Source of the DNA: Vagococcus coleopterorum
Lineage (GTDB): Bacteria; Bacillota; Bacilli; Lactobacillales; Vagococcaceae
Assembly: GCF_011303955.1 (NCBI RefSeq)
Contig: NZ_CP049886.1
Span: 558,001 to 622,000, forward strand
Length of the DNA: 64,000 nt
Direction of reading: 5' to 3'
The notes below the pieces were generated by a model. It did no database searches. It had not been told where the DNA came from and saw only the letters and a program-made list of their open reading frames with translations. This document shows, one piece after another, positions 1-8,913 of the stretch. The number at the start of each line of letters is the position of its first letter. Position 1 is the stretch's first letter. Both the position numbers and the translations under genes were made by a program.

Positions 1-735
1 AATAAATTTGTATCGCCAACAACTGCGGGGACAATGGATAGTGCTCGTCTTGGTATTTTAGTAGCGATGGTCTTTTTTCCAAATGGCTCAACATTAGTGC
101 GCTCATTTGTGGCATTTATCTTTGCATTTTTAGGAACCGTGTTATTTATCCAGTTGATCCAAAGATTACCTCAAAAAAATCAAGTGATGGTTCCCCTTGT
201 AGGTTTAATGTTTGGGAACATTGTGGGGTCTGTGGTTACTTTCTTTGCTTATCAATTAGAGTTGATTCAAAATATGTCATCATGGCTACAAGGTAATTTT
301 TCAGTACTGTCACGTGGCGGATATGAGTTAATCTATTTAACCGTACCATTGCTAATTGTGGCTTACTTCTATGCCTATCACTTTACGATTGCTGGGATGG
401 GAAAAGATCTCGCGACGGGAATTGGTTTGAATTATCAAGTCATTCAACTTTTTGGTTTAGGGTTGGTTGCCTTGGCGAGTAGCTTGATTTTAGTGACAAT
501 TGGTGGTTTGCCATTCTTAGGAGTTATCATTCCGAATATTGTTTCTTTGTATTTTGGAGATCAAATGAAGCAAACTATTTGGGTTACCGCAGGAGCAGGA
601 AGTTGCTTTCTAATTATTTGTGATATCATTTCACGATTAGTGATTGCGCCATATGAGGTTCCTGTTAGTTTGACAGTAGGAGTGATTGGTAGCGTTATTT
701 TTATTATTTTATTGTTAAAGGGGGCTAAAAAATGA
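1..735 (+). CDS. siderophore ABC transporter permease (FecCD family), 5'-truncated
   Basis: The frame is open from the first base of the window, so the gene begins upstream; 244 residues are present of the usual 310-330. It is a very hydrophobic multi-span protein. The first residues read KFVSPTTAGTMDSARLG, matching the conserved loop near the N-terminal third of FecCD iron-siderophore permeases, closest in style to the petrobactin/anguibactin type (B. subtilis YclN, FatD). It would form half of the membrane channel together with the next gene. Its stop overlaps the next start (ATGA), indicating translational coupling. Substrate specificity is inferred from the family. Any promoter or Fur box lies outside the window. 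Confidence 0.9.
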   Translation, partial: NKFVSPTTAGTMDSARLGILVAMVFFPNGSTLVRSFVAFIFAFLGTVLFIQLIQRLPQKNQVMVPLVGLMFGNIVGSVVTFFAYQLELIQNMSSWLQGNFSVLSRGGYELIYLTVPLLIVAYFYAYHFTIAGMGKDLATGIGLNYQVIQLFGLGLVALASSLILVTIGGLPFLGVIIPNIVSLYFGDQMKQTIWVTAGAGSCFLIICDIISRLVIAPYEVPVSLTVGVIGSVIFIILLLKGAKK

Positions 736-1700
736 GCTCTTTAAAACAATCTATTTTATTAAAGATTCTTTGTTTAGTTCTAGTTGTGGGTATTTTTTCT
801 TGGCTATTTTTAACATATAACACATATGGCAACTGGGAGTTTGCCTTACAGCTTAGAGGTAAAAAGTTATTGGCTTTTATATTAGTTGGTATTTCAACGG
901 CGTTTGCGACAATTAGTTTTCAAACCTTAACGCAAAATCACTTTTTAACACCAAGTATTTTAGGGTTTGATTCCTTATATATTGTGCTGCAAACAGGCTT
1001 ATTCTTTTTCTTTGGCAATCAACATATTGAGTTAATGCAAAATAATTTTTTGATGTTTGCTATTAATGTCTTATTAATGGTAGGAGTTAGCACTATTTTG
1101 TTTTTCTTTTTGATTAGTCGAGAACAAGAGAACTTATACTTATTGCTGATGGTGGGTATGATTTTAGGAACTTTTTTTGGAAGCTTAAGTTCTTTCATGC
1201 AAGTGATGCTAGATCCGAATGAATACGATAAGTTGCAAGGGAAGCTGTTTGCAAGCTTTGCAAACGTGGATGTTTCTTTATTGCAAATAGGAAGTGTTAT
1301 TACTTTGGTGGTGGTCTTGTTCCTTTGGAAATTATCACCTAAGTTAGATGTCTTACACCTTGGTAAATCACAAGCTATCAGCTTAGGCATTAATGTGAAA
1401 CGGTTGCAAATCAGCTTGTTAATGGCGATTAGCTTATTAATCGCTATTTCTACTGCACTGGTTGGTCCAGTGACATTTTTAGGATTTATTGTTGCGAATT
1501 TAACGTATCAATTTATTAAAACCTATCGTCATCACATTTTGTTTATAGTGGGTAGTTTAATTGGTATTTTACTATTAGTTGTAGGTCAATTCTTTGTAGA
1601 GCAAGTCTTTAAATGGAATACAACGATGAGTGTAGTGATTGAATTTATCGGTGGTATTTATTTTGTTGTTAAAATTTTAAAGGAAAGGAAGACGACATAG
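732..1700 (+). CDS. siderophore ABC transporter permease, second subunit (FecCD family)
   Basis: A 322-residue polytopic membrane protein with roughly nine hydrophobic segments. The segment GPVTFLGFIVANL in the C-terminal third is the typical FecCD cytoplasmic-loop region that contacts the ATPase. It resembles the YclO/FatC partner permease, which forms a heterodimer with the upstream permease. It overlaps the upstream gene by 4 bases and ends directly against the ATPase start, so the genes form a tight operon. The exact siderophore cannot be read from the sequence. Confidence 0.9.
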   Translation: MSSLKQSILLKILCLVLVVGIFSWLFLTYNTYGNWEFALQLRGKKLLAFILVGISTAFATISFQTLTQNHFLTPSILGFDSLYIVLQTGLFFFFGNQHIELMQNNFLMFAINVLLMVGVSTILFFFLISREQENLYLLLMVGMILGTFFGSLSSFMQVMLDPNEYDKLQGKLFASFANVDVSLLQIGSVITLVVVLFLWKLSPKLDVLHLGKSQAISLGINVKRLQISLLMAISLLIAISTALVGPVTFLGFIVANLTYQFIKTYRHHILFIVGSLIGILLLVVGQFFVEQVFKWNTTMSVVIEFIGGIYFVVKILKERKTT

Positions 1701-2462
1701 ATGGATATTAAAAAAGTGTCTAAAAATTATGGTAAAAAAATAGTTGTGTCTGATGTTGACGTTCCTTTAGAGAAAGGGAAGTTAACGGCTTTTATTGGAC
1801 CTAACGGGGCCGGGAAAAGTACGTTGCTTTCAATGATGAGTCGGTTGATAGAAAAAGACACGGGTGAAATTTACATTGACGGTGATGAGGTTGCTAGTTG
1901 GAAACAAAATGAATTAGCTAAGAAACTGTCAATTTTAAAGCAAGCTAATGCCATTTCTTTAAAAATAACAGTCAGGGATTTAGTGGCTTTTGGACGATTT
2001 CCATATAGTAAGGGTCGATTAACAAAAGAAGATCAAACAATCATTGATCAATCCTTAGAACATTTGGGCTTGGTTGAGTTACAAAATGAAGAAATTGACA
2101 CTTTGTCAGGTGGTCAGTTGCAACGTGCTTATATTGCGATGGTATTGGCTCAAGATACGGATTATATTTTATTAGATGAGCCGCTGAATAACTTAGATAT
2201 GAATTATGCTGTTCAAATGATGAAAACATTACGAGATTTAGTCGATAATCATGGAAAAACTGTGGTTATTGTTTTACATGATATTAATTTTGCTGCAAGT
2301 TATGCTGATCAAATCGTTGCAATGAAACATGGCCGAGTGTTCAAGCAAGGTCCTACGGATGAAGTCATTAATAAAGACGTTTTAGACAGTCTATATGAAA
2401 TGAACATCCGTGTTTGTGAACTAGAAGGTAAACGCTTCTGTTTATACTTCAATGAATCTTAG
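1701..2462 (+). CDS. siderophore ABC transporter ATP-binding protein
   Basis: A 253-residue ABC ATPase that powers import through the two preceding permeases. Visible motifs are Walker A GPNGAGKST near residue 33, the signature LSGGQLQRAY near 137, Walker B YILLDEP near 157 and the H-loop histidine in VLHDINFA near 193. Length and motif spacing match FepC/YclP-type importers. The ATG follows the permease stop immediately, and an AAGGAAAGGAAG stretch serves as ribosome site. The next gene, the binding lipoprotein, follows after a 54-base gap. Confidence 0.95.
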   Translation: MDIKKVSKNYGKKIVVSDVDVPLEKGKLTAFIGPNGAGKSTLLSMMSRLIEKDTGEIYIDGDEVASWKQNELAKKLSILKQANAISLKITVRDLVAFGRFPYSKGRLTKEDQTIIDQSLEHLGLVELQNEEIDTLSGGQLQRAYIAMVLAQDTDYILLDEPLNNLDMNYAVQMMKTLRDLVDNHGKTVVIVLHDINFAASYADQIVAMKHGRVFKQGPTDEVINKDVLDSLYEMNIRVCELEGKRFCLYFNES

Positions 2463-2516
2463 TGGTTTCAAATCCTTAAAAAAGGGAAACAAAAAAATAG
2501 AAAGAGGTAGAGAAGA

Positions 2517-3455
2517 ATGACTAACAAATTGTTTAGAGTATTAAGCATGTTGTTTTTAAGTTTACTTGTTTTAATTGGTTGCGGAACAACAGAGGAAGGT
2601 TCAAAAGAACGATCATCTAACTCAGTAACTGTTACAGATAGTACAGGAGAAGTTTCAGTACCTATGAATCCAGAGAAAGTCGTTGTTTTTGATATGGGCT
2701 CATTAGATACGATTAAATCTTTAGGGAAATCAGATGTGGTTATTGGAGCACCGACTAAAAGTATTCCAGCGTATTTAGATAGTTTCAAAGAAGTTGAATC
2801 AGTTGGCGGAATGAAAGAACCTGACTTGGAAAAAATTAATCAATTAAAACCAGATTTGATTATCATTTCTGGTAGGCAAGAAAGTTTCAAAGAGGATTTA
2901 GAGGCCATCGCTCCTGTTTTATATTTATCTGTTGATAATACAAAAACGTGGGAGTCGACAAAGGCTAATATCAATACGTTAGCAACAATTTTTGATGCAA
3001 CAGATATTGCGAAAGAAAAAATTGAAACACTTGAAAAAGACATTGCTACAATCAACGAGAAAGCATCTGCAAGTGGTTTGAAATCGTTGGTAACATTAGT
3101 TAATGAAGGGAAATTATCAGCTTATGGGGAACAATCACGTTTTGGGATTATTCATGATACATTTGGGTTCCCAGCTGTAGATCCTAACATAGAAGCTTCG
3201 ACACATGGGAATGACGTGAGTTATGAATACGTTTTAGATAAAAATCCCGATGTTATCTTCGTTATTGATCGTACAAAAGCGATTGGTGGAGATTTATCAA
3301 AAAACAATGTTGCAGAAAATGAATTAGTTAAACAAACAACCGCAGGAAAAAATGAGAAAGTCATCTCTCTAACTCCTGATGTTTGGTACTTATCCGGTGG
3401 CGGTATTGAATGTACAGAATTGATGATTTCTGATGTTGAAGCAGCTTTAAAATAA
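2517..3455 (+). CDS. siderophore-binding lipoprotein (FatB/YclQ-type)
   Basis: A 312-residue substrate-binding protein of the iron-siderophore importer. The N-terminus has a positively charged start, a hydrophobic core and a lipobox LIGC with the lipidated Cys at residue 22, so it should be anchored outside the membrane. Periplasmic-binding-fold segments typical of TroA/FepB-like proteins follow (EKVVVFDMGSLDTIKSLG, and KPDLIIISGRQ near residue 113). It is the last gene of the cassette and is followed by a terminator. The ligand is probably a catecholate or related siderophore (family inference). Confidence 0.92.
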   Translation: MTNKLFRVLSMLFLSLLVLIGCGTTEEGSKERSSNSVTVTDSTGEVSVPMNPEKVVVFDMGSLDTIKSLGKSDVVIGAPTKSIPAYLDSFKEVESVGGMKEPDLEKINQLKPDLIIISGRQESFKEDLEAIAPVLYLSVDNTKTWESTKANINTLATIFDATDIAKEKIETLEKDIATINEKASASGLKSLVTLVNEGKLSAYGEQSRFGIIHDTFGFPAVDPNIEASTHGNDVSYEYVLDKNPDVIFVIDRTKAIGGDLSKNNVAENELVKQTTAGKNEKVISLTPDVWYLSGGGIECTELMISDVEAALK

Positions 3456-3459
3456 AAAC

Positions 3460-3490
3460 AGCTCCTCCTTTATTAGGAGGGCTTTTTTTG
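3460..3490 (+). terminator. Rho-independent terminator after the siderophore importer
   Basis: Inverted repeat (AGC, one bulged T, CCTCCT pairing with AGGAGGGCT) around a short T-rich loop, followed by seven T. It lies 5 bases past the lipoprotein stop. Confidence 0.8.
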
Positions 3491-3533
3491 TTAGACTAAA
3501 GTGATAGAAGTAAAAAGAAAAGGTGGGGAAATA

Positions 3534-4157
3534 ATGGTAGAGATGTTTACTAAAGAAGATTTTAATGTCTTTCAGGTTGAGGGATTAGAACCACGTATGG
3601 CAGAAATTCGTCGTGTTATTCAACCGAAATTTCAAAGTGTAGATGATTATGTTGTTTCAAAGTTAGCACCTGAGCTAGATGAAGAGTTATTGGTCCACAT
3701 TGCTCAACATCGTCGTCGTACCACGAATGCACCAGATTTCACATGGAGTGCAATGGGTGGCGATAAACGTGGCTATAAAAAATATCCGCATTTTACATTA
3801 GGGATTACGGAAGATTACCTAGTGATGTGGTTATCATTTATTGATAATCCAGTCAATGAAAAAGAAATGGCTGATTCATTTTTAAAACAGCCAAGTTTAT
3901 TTGAGGGATTGCCTGAAGGAACTGTTTTAAACTTTGATCATACTGTGAACAACTACCATGAATTTAATACAGATAATTTAATCAAAGGGTTGGAGCGTTG
4001 GCGTGATGTCAAAAAAGGTGAGTTTCAAATTGGTCGCGTGTTATTAAAAACAGAGACGCTGTTATCACAGCCTGCTAAAGCCCTAGACTACATTTCTGAA
4101 ACCTATTTATCATTAGTTCCACTTTATCAAGATGCCATTAAATACTCTGTGAAATAA
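3534..4157 (+). CDS. DUF1054 family protein (YktB-like)
   Basis: A 207-residue soluble protein of the DUF1054/YktB family; B. subtilis YktB is about the same size. The biochemical role of the family is not established as far as I know. The ATG at 3534 is chosen because AAGGTGGGGAA sits 4-14 bases upstream; an in-frame GTG at 3501 has no ribosome site. The region HRRRTTNAPDFTWSAMGG is a recognisable conserved block. The gene stands alone between the importer terminator and the methylase promoter. Confidence 0.85.
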   Translation: MVEMFTKEDFNVFQVEGLEPRMAEIRRVIQPKFQSVDDYVVSKLAPELDEELLVHIAQHRRRTTNAPDFTWSAMGGDKRGYKKYPHFTLGITEDYLVMWLSFIDNPVNEKEMADSFLKQPSLFEGLPEGTVLNFDHTVNNYHEFNTDNLIKGLERWRDVKKGEFQIGRVLLKTETLLSQPAKALDYISETYLSLVPLYQDAIKYSVK

Positions 4158-4249
4158 GCGAGTGATACAGTTTCGATATGGTGTACTAGTTTTGTGCTAA
4201 TACAGAAAGTTAAAATCATGAGTTAATGATGATAAAAACTTGAAATCCC

Positions 4250-4279
4250 TTGAATAATCGTGCTGATTTAGCTAGAATA
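4250..4279 (+). promoter_or_regulatory. candidate sigma-A promoter for the YtxK-like gene
   Basis: TTGAAT (4250-4255), 18-base spacer, TAGAAT (4274-4279), 50 bases before the chosen start codon. The rest of the 171-base gap shows no gene. Confidence 0.55.
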
Positions 4280-4328
4280 GACAAGGAATAGAAATTGTTA
4301 CAATACATTGAAGAAAGAGGTGGGAAAA

Positions 4329-5336
4329 ATGCCTCAAAACAAGGTAGAAAAAGGATTTGAATTGCTTGATCAATGTGTGACGTTAATGCAAGGTTCACTA
4401 AATTCGACATTTATCGATAGCTATATCGAAGTGGCGGGTAATCTTGTTAATAACTATCAAGTTCAGGTTCAAGATGGTTTGCCTAATGCAGAAACAGCAA
4501 CCAAATTAACGGAACTTTACACAGAGTTTAAGAATTTGGATTTAGCTAAGGAAGAACGTCGAAAAGTAACGCAGTTAGTCTTGTTAAAAGGAACGATGGC
4601 GGAACCGCTACAGCCAAATCACCAACTAACACCCGACTCACTAGGTTTCCTATTTGTTTATTTAGCAGAGCAGTTATTAGGGGATGACAAACGTCTGACG
4701 CTATTAGACTTAACAGCAGGTATGGGAAATTTAATGATGACTGTTATGACGAACTTAGAATTAGCAGGTTATAAAGTTTGGGGAACTGGTGTGGATGTTG
4801 ATGATACATTATTGACAATTACTGCATTAAACAGCCAGATTTTAGAACAAGAAATTCAACTTTTCCATCAAGACAGTTTACAAAATCTGTTGCTTGAACC
4901 AAGTGATTTTGCAATTGCAGATTTACCAATTGGATATTATCCAGATGATGAAAACGCGCAAAATTTTGTGACAGGTGTAGCAGAGGGTCATTCATATGCC
5001 CATCATTTATTGATGGAACAAAGCATGGCTTACGTTAAAGGTGGTGGCTTCGGGGTCTTCTTAGTGCCGAGTAACTTCTTGGAAACTGAGCAAGCTGATA
5101 AGATTAAAGAGTGGATTACGGATAAAGTTTATCTGCAAGGAATCTTACAATTACCGACAGCTTTATTCAAAAACAAAGATTCTCGTAAATCAATCATCAT
5201 CATTCAAAATCATGGTGAAGAGAGTCGTCAAGCGAAGGAAGTCCTGTTAGCAGATGTCCCATCGTTAAAAGATGCGCAACAAATGCAACAGTTTTTTAAA
5301 GAAGTATCTGAATGGAAAAACAAAAATTTAAATTAA
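4329..5336 (+). CDS. class I SAM-dependent methyltransferase (YtxK-like, N6-adenine methylase fold)
   Basis: A 335-residue protein with a helical N-terminal part and an N6-adenine DNA methylase-type fold. The SAM-binding motif I is LLDLTAGMGNL near residue 132. The catalytic motif IV position carries ADLPIGYYP in place of the classical NPPY, as in the YtxK family next to ackA in many Firmicutes. The biological substrate is not known to me, and no restriction partner is nearby, so it is unlikely to be a restriction-modification enzyme. The ATG at 4329 follows an AAAGAGGTGGG site; an upstream TTG at 4308 lacks one. ackA follows 21 bases downstream, probably in the same operon. Confidence 0.85.
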   Translation: MPQNKVEKGFELLDQCVTLMQGSLNSTFIDSYIEVAGNLVNNYQVQVQDGLPNAETATKLTELYTEFKNLDLAKEERRKVTQLVLLKGTMAEPLQPNHQLTPDSLGFLFVYLAEQLLGDDKRLTLLDLTAGMGNLMMTVMTNLELAGYKVWGTGVDVDDTLLTITALNSQILEQEIQLFHQDSLQNLLLEPSDFAIADLPIGYYPDDENAQNFVTGVAEGHSYAHHLLMEQSMAYVKGGGFGVFLVPSNFLETEQADKIKEWITDKVYLQGILQLPTALFKNKDSRKSIIIIQNHGEESRQAKEVLLADVPSLKDAQQMQQFFKEVSEWKNKNLN

Positions 5337-5357
5337 AAATAAGGGAGTGTTTTAAAC

Positions 5358-6539
5358 ATGTCAAAAACAATCGCAATCAATGCAGGTAGTTCAAGTTTAA
5401 AATGGCAATTATTCGAAATGCCACAAGAAGAAGTTATCGCTTCAGGTATCGTAGAAAGAATCGGTCTTAACGATTCAATCTTCACAATTAAATACGGTGA
5501 AGGTCAAAAATTCAACGAAACATTAGATATTAACGATCACGAATTTGCAGTAAACCGTATTTTCGATAAAATGATGGAGTTAAACATCATTGCATCATTT
5601 GATGAAATTACAGGTGCTGGTCACCGTGTTGTTGCCGGTGGGGAAGACTTTAAAGAGTCAGCTTTAATCGACGAAGCAGCCTTACTTAAAATCGAAGCTC
5701 TTGCTGAGTTTGCACCATTACACAACCCAGCTGAAGCAAAAGTTATCCGTATTTTCCAAAAATTAGTTCCAGGTGCGGTAAACGTTGCTGTATTTGATAC
5801 ATCATTCCACACAACTATGCCTCCAGTAAACTACCTATACAGTATCCCAATGGAATACTACGATAAATATCAAGCTCGTAAATACGGAGCTCACGGTACT
5901 AGCCACCGTTATGTAGCTGATCGTGCTGCTGATATGTTAGGTAAAGATATTAAAGATCTTAAAATCATTACTTGTCACTTAGGTAATGGAGCGTCAATCA
6001 CTGCTGTTGATGGTGGTAAGTCAATCGATACTTCTATGGGATTCACACCACTTGCAGGTGTAACTATGGGAACTCGTGCTGGTGATATCGATGCTTCACT
6101 ATTACCATACTTAATGGAAAAAGAAGGTATGACAGACATTAAAGAAATGATCGATGTCTTAAACAAAAAATCTGGTTTATTAGGCTTATCAGGCGTATCA
6201 AGTGATATGCGTGAAGTTGAAGATTCAGATTCAGATAATGCTAAATTAGCACTAGAAATCTTTAACAACCGTGTCCAAAAATACATCGGTAGCTACATCG
6301 CTGCGATGAACGGTGTGGATGCTATTGTCTTCACTGCTGGTATTGGTGAAAATGGTGTTGAAGTACGTGAACAAATTATTAATGGTATTACATGGTTTGG
6401 CTGTGAAGTTGACCCTGCTAAAAACAATGTTCGTGGTAAAGAAGTTGAAATTTCAACTGATGATTCAAAAGTTAAAGTATTATTAATCCCAACTGATGAA
6501 GAAGTTATGATTGCTCGCGATGTTGAAGCGTTAAAATAA
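5358..6539 (+). CDS. ackA: acetate kinase
   Basis: A 393-residue acetate kinase interconverting acetyl phosphate plus ADP with acetate plus ATP, the ATP-yielding step of mixed-acid fermentation. The N-terminus carries the family phosphate-binding signature INAGSSSLKW. FDTSFHTTMP with the substrate-binding Phe/His region, CHLGNGAS, and FTAGIGENG near the C-terminus are all present. Length is normal. AGGGAGTG is the ribosome site. Codon use is strongly biased toward a few codons, as expected for a highly expressed gene. A strong hairpin terminator follows. Confidence 0.98.
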   Translation: MSKTIAINAGSSSLKWQLFEMPQEEVIASGIVERIGLNDSIFTIKYGEGQKFNETLDINDHEFAVNRIFDKMMELNIIASFDEITGAGHRVVAGGEDFKESALIDEAALLKIEALAEFAPLHNPAEAKVIRIFQKLVPGAVNVAVFDTSFHTTMPPVNYLYSIPMEYYDKYQARKYGAHGTSHRYVADRAADMLGKDIKDLKIITCHLGNGASITAVDGGKSIDTSMGFTPLAGVTMGTRAGDIDASLLPYLMEKEGMTDIKEMIDVLNKKSGLLGLSGVSSDMREVEDSDSDNAKLALEIFNNRVQKYIGSYIAAMNGVDAIVFTAGIGENGVEVREQIINGITWFGCEVDPAKNNVRGKEVEISTDDSKVKVLLIPTDEEVMIARDVEALK

Positions 6540-6545
6540 AAGATA

Positions 6546-6584
6546 AAAAAAGACCAAGTAGCTTAGCTACTTGGTCTTTTTTTT
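6546..6584. terminator. bidirectional terminator between ackA and the Usp gene
   Basis: Perfect 12-base-pair stem (6551-6562 with 6566-6577), TTA loop, A-run on the left and T-run on the right. It can stop both ackA (+) and the Usp operon (-). Confidence 0.92.
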
Positions 6585-6586
6585 AT

Positions 6587-7039
6587 CTATTTATTATCTA
6601 AGTCAGTTCTCACAACTAAGACATCGCATTTTGCATGACGAATGACGTATTCAGAAACGGATCCTATTAATAGACGTTCAACTGTATTTAATCCAGTTGC
6701 GCCAATAACAATTAAATCAACTTGATAATCTTTTGGTAGTTGTTTAGCAATCAGTGTTTTTGGGGTGCCGTATTCCACGACAGCTTCCACTTTTGATAGC
6801 CCGTGATCTTTCGCATAAGCAACTAATTGTTCTAGGGTTGCCTTTGCAACCGCTGTTGCTTGGTCCGCTAAATCATCATCGAAAGATGAAATAGTTTGAA
6901 AAGCACGCGTATCGATAATGTGAGCCAGCACTAATTTTGCTTGATTACGTTTGGCAACGTTGACGGCCTTTTTAAAAGCTAATTCAGCTTCTTCAGAACC
7001 ATCTACGGCAACTAAAATTGTTTGGAATTTTTGGACCAT
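6587..7039 (-). CDS. universal stress protein, UspA family
   Basis: A 150-residue single-domain UspA protein. It begins with ILVAVDGSEEAELAF, and near residue 113 has the ATP-binding motif GATGLNTVERLLIGSVS (G-2x-G-9x-G-S/T), so it is probably an ATP-binding dimer. It usually acts in general stress tolerance; the exact role is unknown. It lies 15 bases downstream of a small membrane protein on the same strand and shares the terminator with ackA. GAGGTG precedes the start. Confidence 0.93.
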   Translation of the reverse strand: MVQKFQTILVAVDGSEEAELAFKKAVNVAKRNQAKLVLAHIIDTRAFQTISSFDDDLADQATAVAKATLEQLVAYAKDHGLSKVEAVVEYGTPKTLIAKQLPKDYQVDLIVIGATGLNTVERLLIGSVSEYVIRHAKCDVLVVRTDLDNK

Positions 7040-7054
7040 GTGAACACCTCGTTT

Positions 7055-7336
7055 TTAGGATAATTGTTTAGCTAATTTAATACTAAAAATGGCTGAAATC
7101 ACCATCATTAAACTAATAAAAATTAATGTAATTGTTTGTTGGTTGATAATTAAGCAAATTAAACCTAGGATGCTTAATGCTAATGTTGCTTTCCCGAATG
7201 AAAGAATGGTTTTAGTTGCCATTTCTTTTTTGTCATCAGGTGCTAAGACGCTGATGAAGGTCGTTCCTTTACGAGTTAAAAAGAAACCAATCGCTAATAA
7301 CAAAATGATTGAAATGATTAATATAATGGAAAGCAT
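7055..7336 (-). CDS. small membrane protein, unknown function
   Basis: A 93-residue protein with three predicted membrane segments: residues about 2-20, 48-66 and 70-88. The middle part (KGTTFISVLAPDDKKEMATK) is polar. I do not recognise the family. AAAGGAG lies 6 bases upstream of the ATG. It is followed by the Usp gene after 15 bases, so the two are probably co-transcribed. No separate promoter is evident; the nearest one on this strand drives the 6S RNA whose 3' end is only about 26 bases upstream of this start codon. Confidence 0.75.
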   Translation of the reverse strand: MLSIILIISIILLLAIGFFLTRKGTTFISVLAPDDKKEMATKTILSFGKATLALSILGLICLIINQQTITLIFISLMMVISAIFSIKLAKQLS

Positions 7337-7362
7337 AAGTAAAACTCCTTTAAAATAAAAAT

Positions 7363-7556
7363 GGGTAAGATCCGTCGATGCCGTTGATCGTTCCGTAGTA
7401 TTGATCCCGCGAGTTTGCAGGTGGGCTTCGCTATCTAGTCGTCAAACTACCAAGTGAAAAGGCTTGTTTTATTCCTAAATTCGTTGAATCCCGGCATAAT
7501 ACTAAAAAATGTTCGGTCAACACAGAGTGGCGCGATTCGCACATCACAGATTACCC
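7363..7556 (-). ncRNA. ssrS: 6S RNA
   Basis: About 194 nt of non-coding sequence with the architecture of 6S RNA, the global inhibitor of sigma-70-type RNA polymerase. The 5' end (GGGTAATCTGTGATG at 7556-7542) pairs with the 3' end: GGGTAA with TTACCC, TCTGT with ACGGA, and GATG with CATC, with small bulges. This leaves a large irregular internal region containing GTTGACCGAACA and AGCCCACCTGC. The predicted transcription start coincides with the base of the helix. Its position beside rarA matches Firmicutes 6S loci. Ends are accurate to a few bases. Confidence 0.85.
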
Positions 7557-7562
7557 ACCCTC

Positions 7563-7591
7563 ATAATAGCATAATCCCTTTAAATCAACAA
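7563..7591 (-). promoter_or_regulatory. promoter of 6S RNA
   Basis: On the minus strand: TTGTTG (7591-7586), 17-base spacer ending in TGC (extended -10), TATTAT (7568-7563). The expected start point, about 7 bases on, is the first G of the 6S terminal helix at 7556. It lies just downstream of the rarA stop. Confidence 0.8.
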
Positions 7592-7606
7592 TGGAAAGGG
7601 TTTCTT

Positions 7607-8881
7607 TTATTGTTTGTTTAGACGGTTTATTTCTTCGTATCGACTAGCTAAGGCTTGTTCATATTTACCTGTATGTTTAGGTTCATAATAGCGGGCCTTT
7701 TTAATTTTGTCAGGTAGATATTGTTGTGACAACCAACCTTGCTCTGTTGCATGTGGGTACTGGTAATCTACACCACGGTTTAAAGCTTTAGCCCCTTGGT
7801 AATGACTATCTTTTAAATGATCGGGAATATCACCGGTATTTCCTGAACGAATGTCTGCGATAGCAGCATCTAATGCTGTATAACTTGAATTAGATTTAGG
7901 GGATAAGCATAAGTCGACAACCGCATTGGCTAATGGGATGCGAGCTTCTGGGAAACCTAGTTTTTCTGCAGCTTGAACAGCTGTAACTGTTCTGGCAGCC
8001 GCCGCAGGATTTCCTAAACCGATGTCTTCATAAGCGATAACCATCAACCGACGACAAATAATTAACATATCGCCAGCTTCGACTAATCGTCCTAAATAGT
8101 GAAGTGCTGCGTTGACATCACTTCCGCGAATTGATTTTTGCAAAGCTGAAATAACATCATAATGGGCATCGCCATTTTTATCATGGCTCATTGATTTTAA
8201 TTGTACGCATTCTTCAATAATTGCTAAACTAATACTTATTTTTCCGTCAGTATTAGGGGGCGTTGATTTAACAGCTAATTCTAAACTGTTTAAAGCGCTT
8301 CTTAAGTCGCCATTTGTAGCGCGTGATAAGTGGACGAGTGCCATTTCATCAAGTTCAACATCATATTGACCAAGACCGCGCTCGTCATCTGCTAAAGCTT
8401 GGATTAAAGCATGATGAATATTTTCTTCTGTTAATGGTTTTACTTCAAAAATTTGTGCACGACTGCGGATGGCAGGGTTGATACTAATATAAGGATTCTC
8501 AGTAGTCGCCCCAATTAAAATGATTCGGCCATTTTCTAAGTGAGGTAGTAAAAAGTCTTGTTTGGTTTTATCTAGACGATGAACCTCATCAAGTAATAAA
8601 ATAACGGTTCCGCTCATGCGAGCTTCTTCGGCTACTACTTGCAAATCTTTTTTTGTGTCGGTCGCGGCATTCAACATTCTGAAAGCATATTTTGTGGAAC
8701 CAGCAATCGCACTGGCGATGCTGGTTTTGCCTGTTCCAGGTGGTCCGTACAAAATCATAGATGACAGCATTTTGGCGCTAACCATACGTTCGATAATTTT
8801 TCCTTTTCCAACTAAATGTTGTTGACCAATCACTTCAGATAAATTTCTAGGTCTCATTCGGTAAGCAAGAGGTTGAGTCAT
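7607..8881 (-). CDS. rarA: replication-associated recombination protein A (AAA ATPase)
   Basis: A 424-residue AAA+ ATPase of the RarA/MgsA/WRNIP1 family, which acts at stalled replication forks. The N-terminus has the family block RMRPRNLSEVIGQQHLVG. Walker A is GPPGTGKTS near residue 46, Walker B is ILLLDEVHR near 98, and sensor 1 lies in LIGATTENP. The clamp-loader-like C-terminal domain (SDVNAALHYLGRLVEAGD, PEARIPLANAVVDL) is complete. GGAGGTA precedes the ATG. 6S RNA follows downstream on the same strand with no clear terminator between them. Confidence 0.97.
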   Translation of the reverse strand: MTQPLAYRMRPRNLSEVIGQQHLVGKGKIIERMVSAKMLSSMILYGPPGTGKTSIASAIAGSTKYAFRMLNAATDTKKDLQVVAEEARMSGTVILLLDEVHRLDKTKQDFLLPHLENGRIILIGATTENPYISINPAIRSRAQIFEVKPLTEENIHHALIQALADDERGLGQYDVELDEMALVHLSRATNGDLRSALNSLELAVKSTPPNTDGKISISLAIIEECVQLKSMSHDKNGDAHYDVISALQKSIRGSDVNAALHYLGRLVEAGDMLIICRRLMVIAYEDIGLGNPAAAARTVTAVQAAEKLGFPEARIPLANAVVDLCLSPKSNSSYTALDAAIADIRSGNTGDIPDHLKDSHYQGAKALNRGVDYQYPHATEQGWLSQQYLPDKIKKARYYEPKHTGKYEQALASRYEEINRLNKQ

Positions 8882-8913
8882 AAGGTATTACCTCCTTGTG
8901 TTTTCTTATTTTA

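Noticed and set aside
34-735. First permease as a complete gene starting at the ATG at 34
   Set aside because: The frame is open back to base 1 and the residues before this Met belong to a conserved FecCD block, so the gene is cut by the window edge.
4329-5336. YtxK-like protein as part of a restriction-modification system
   Set aside because: No restriction or specificity subunit is nearby, the NPPY motif is altered, and the ackA neighbour is the housekeeping arrangement.
7337-7606. Stretch downstream of rarA as a decayed gene
   Set aside because: No frame of useful length exists, while end-to-end pairing, a strong promoter and the rarA neighbourhood fit 6S RNA.
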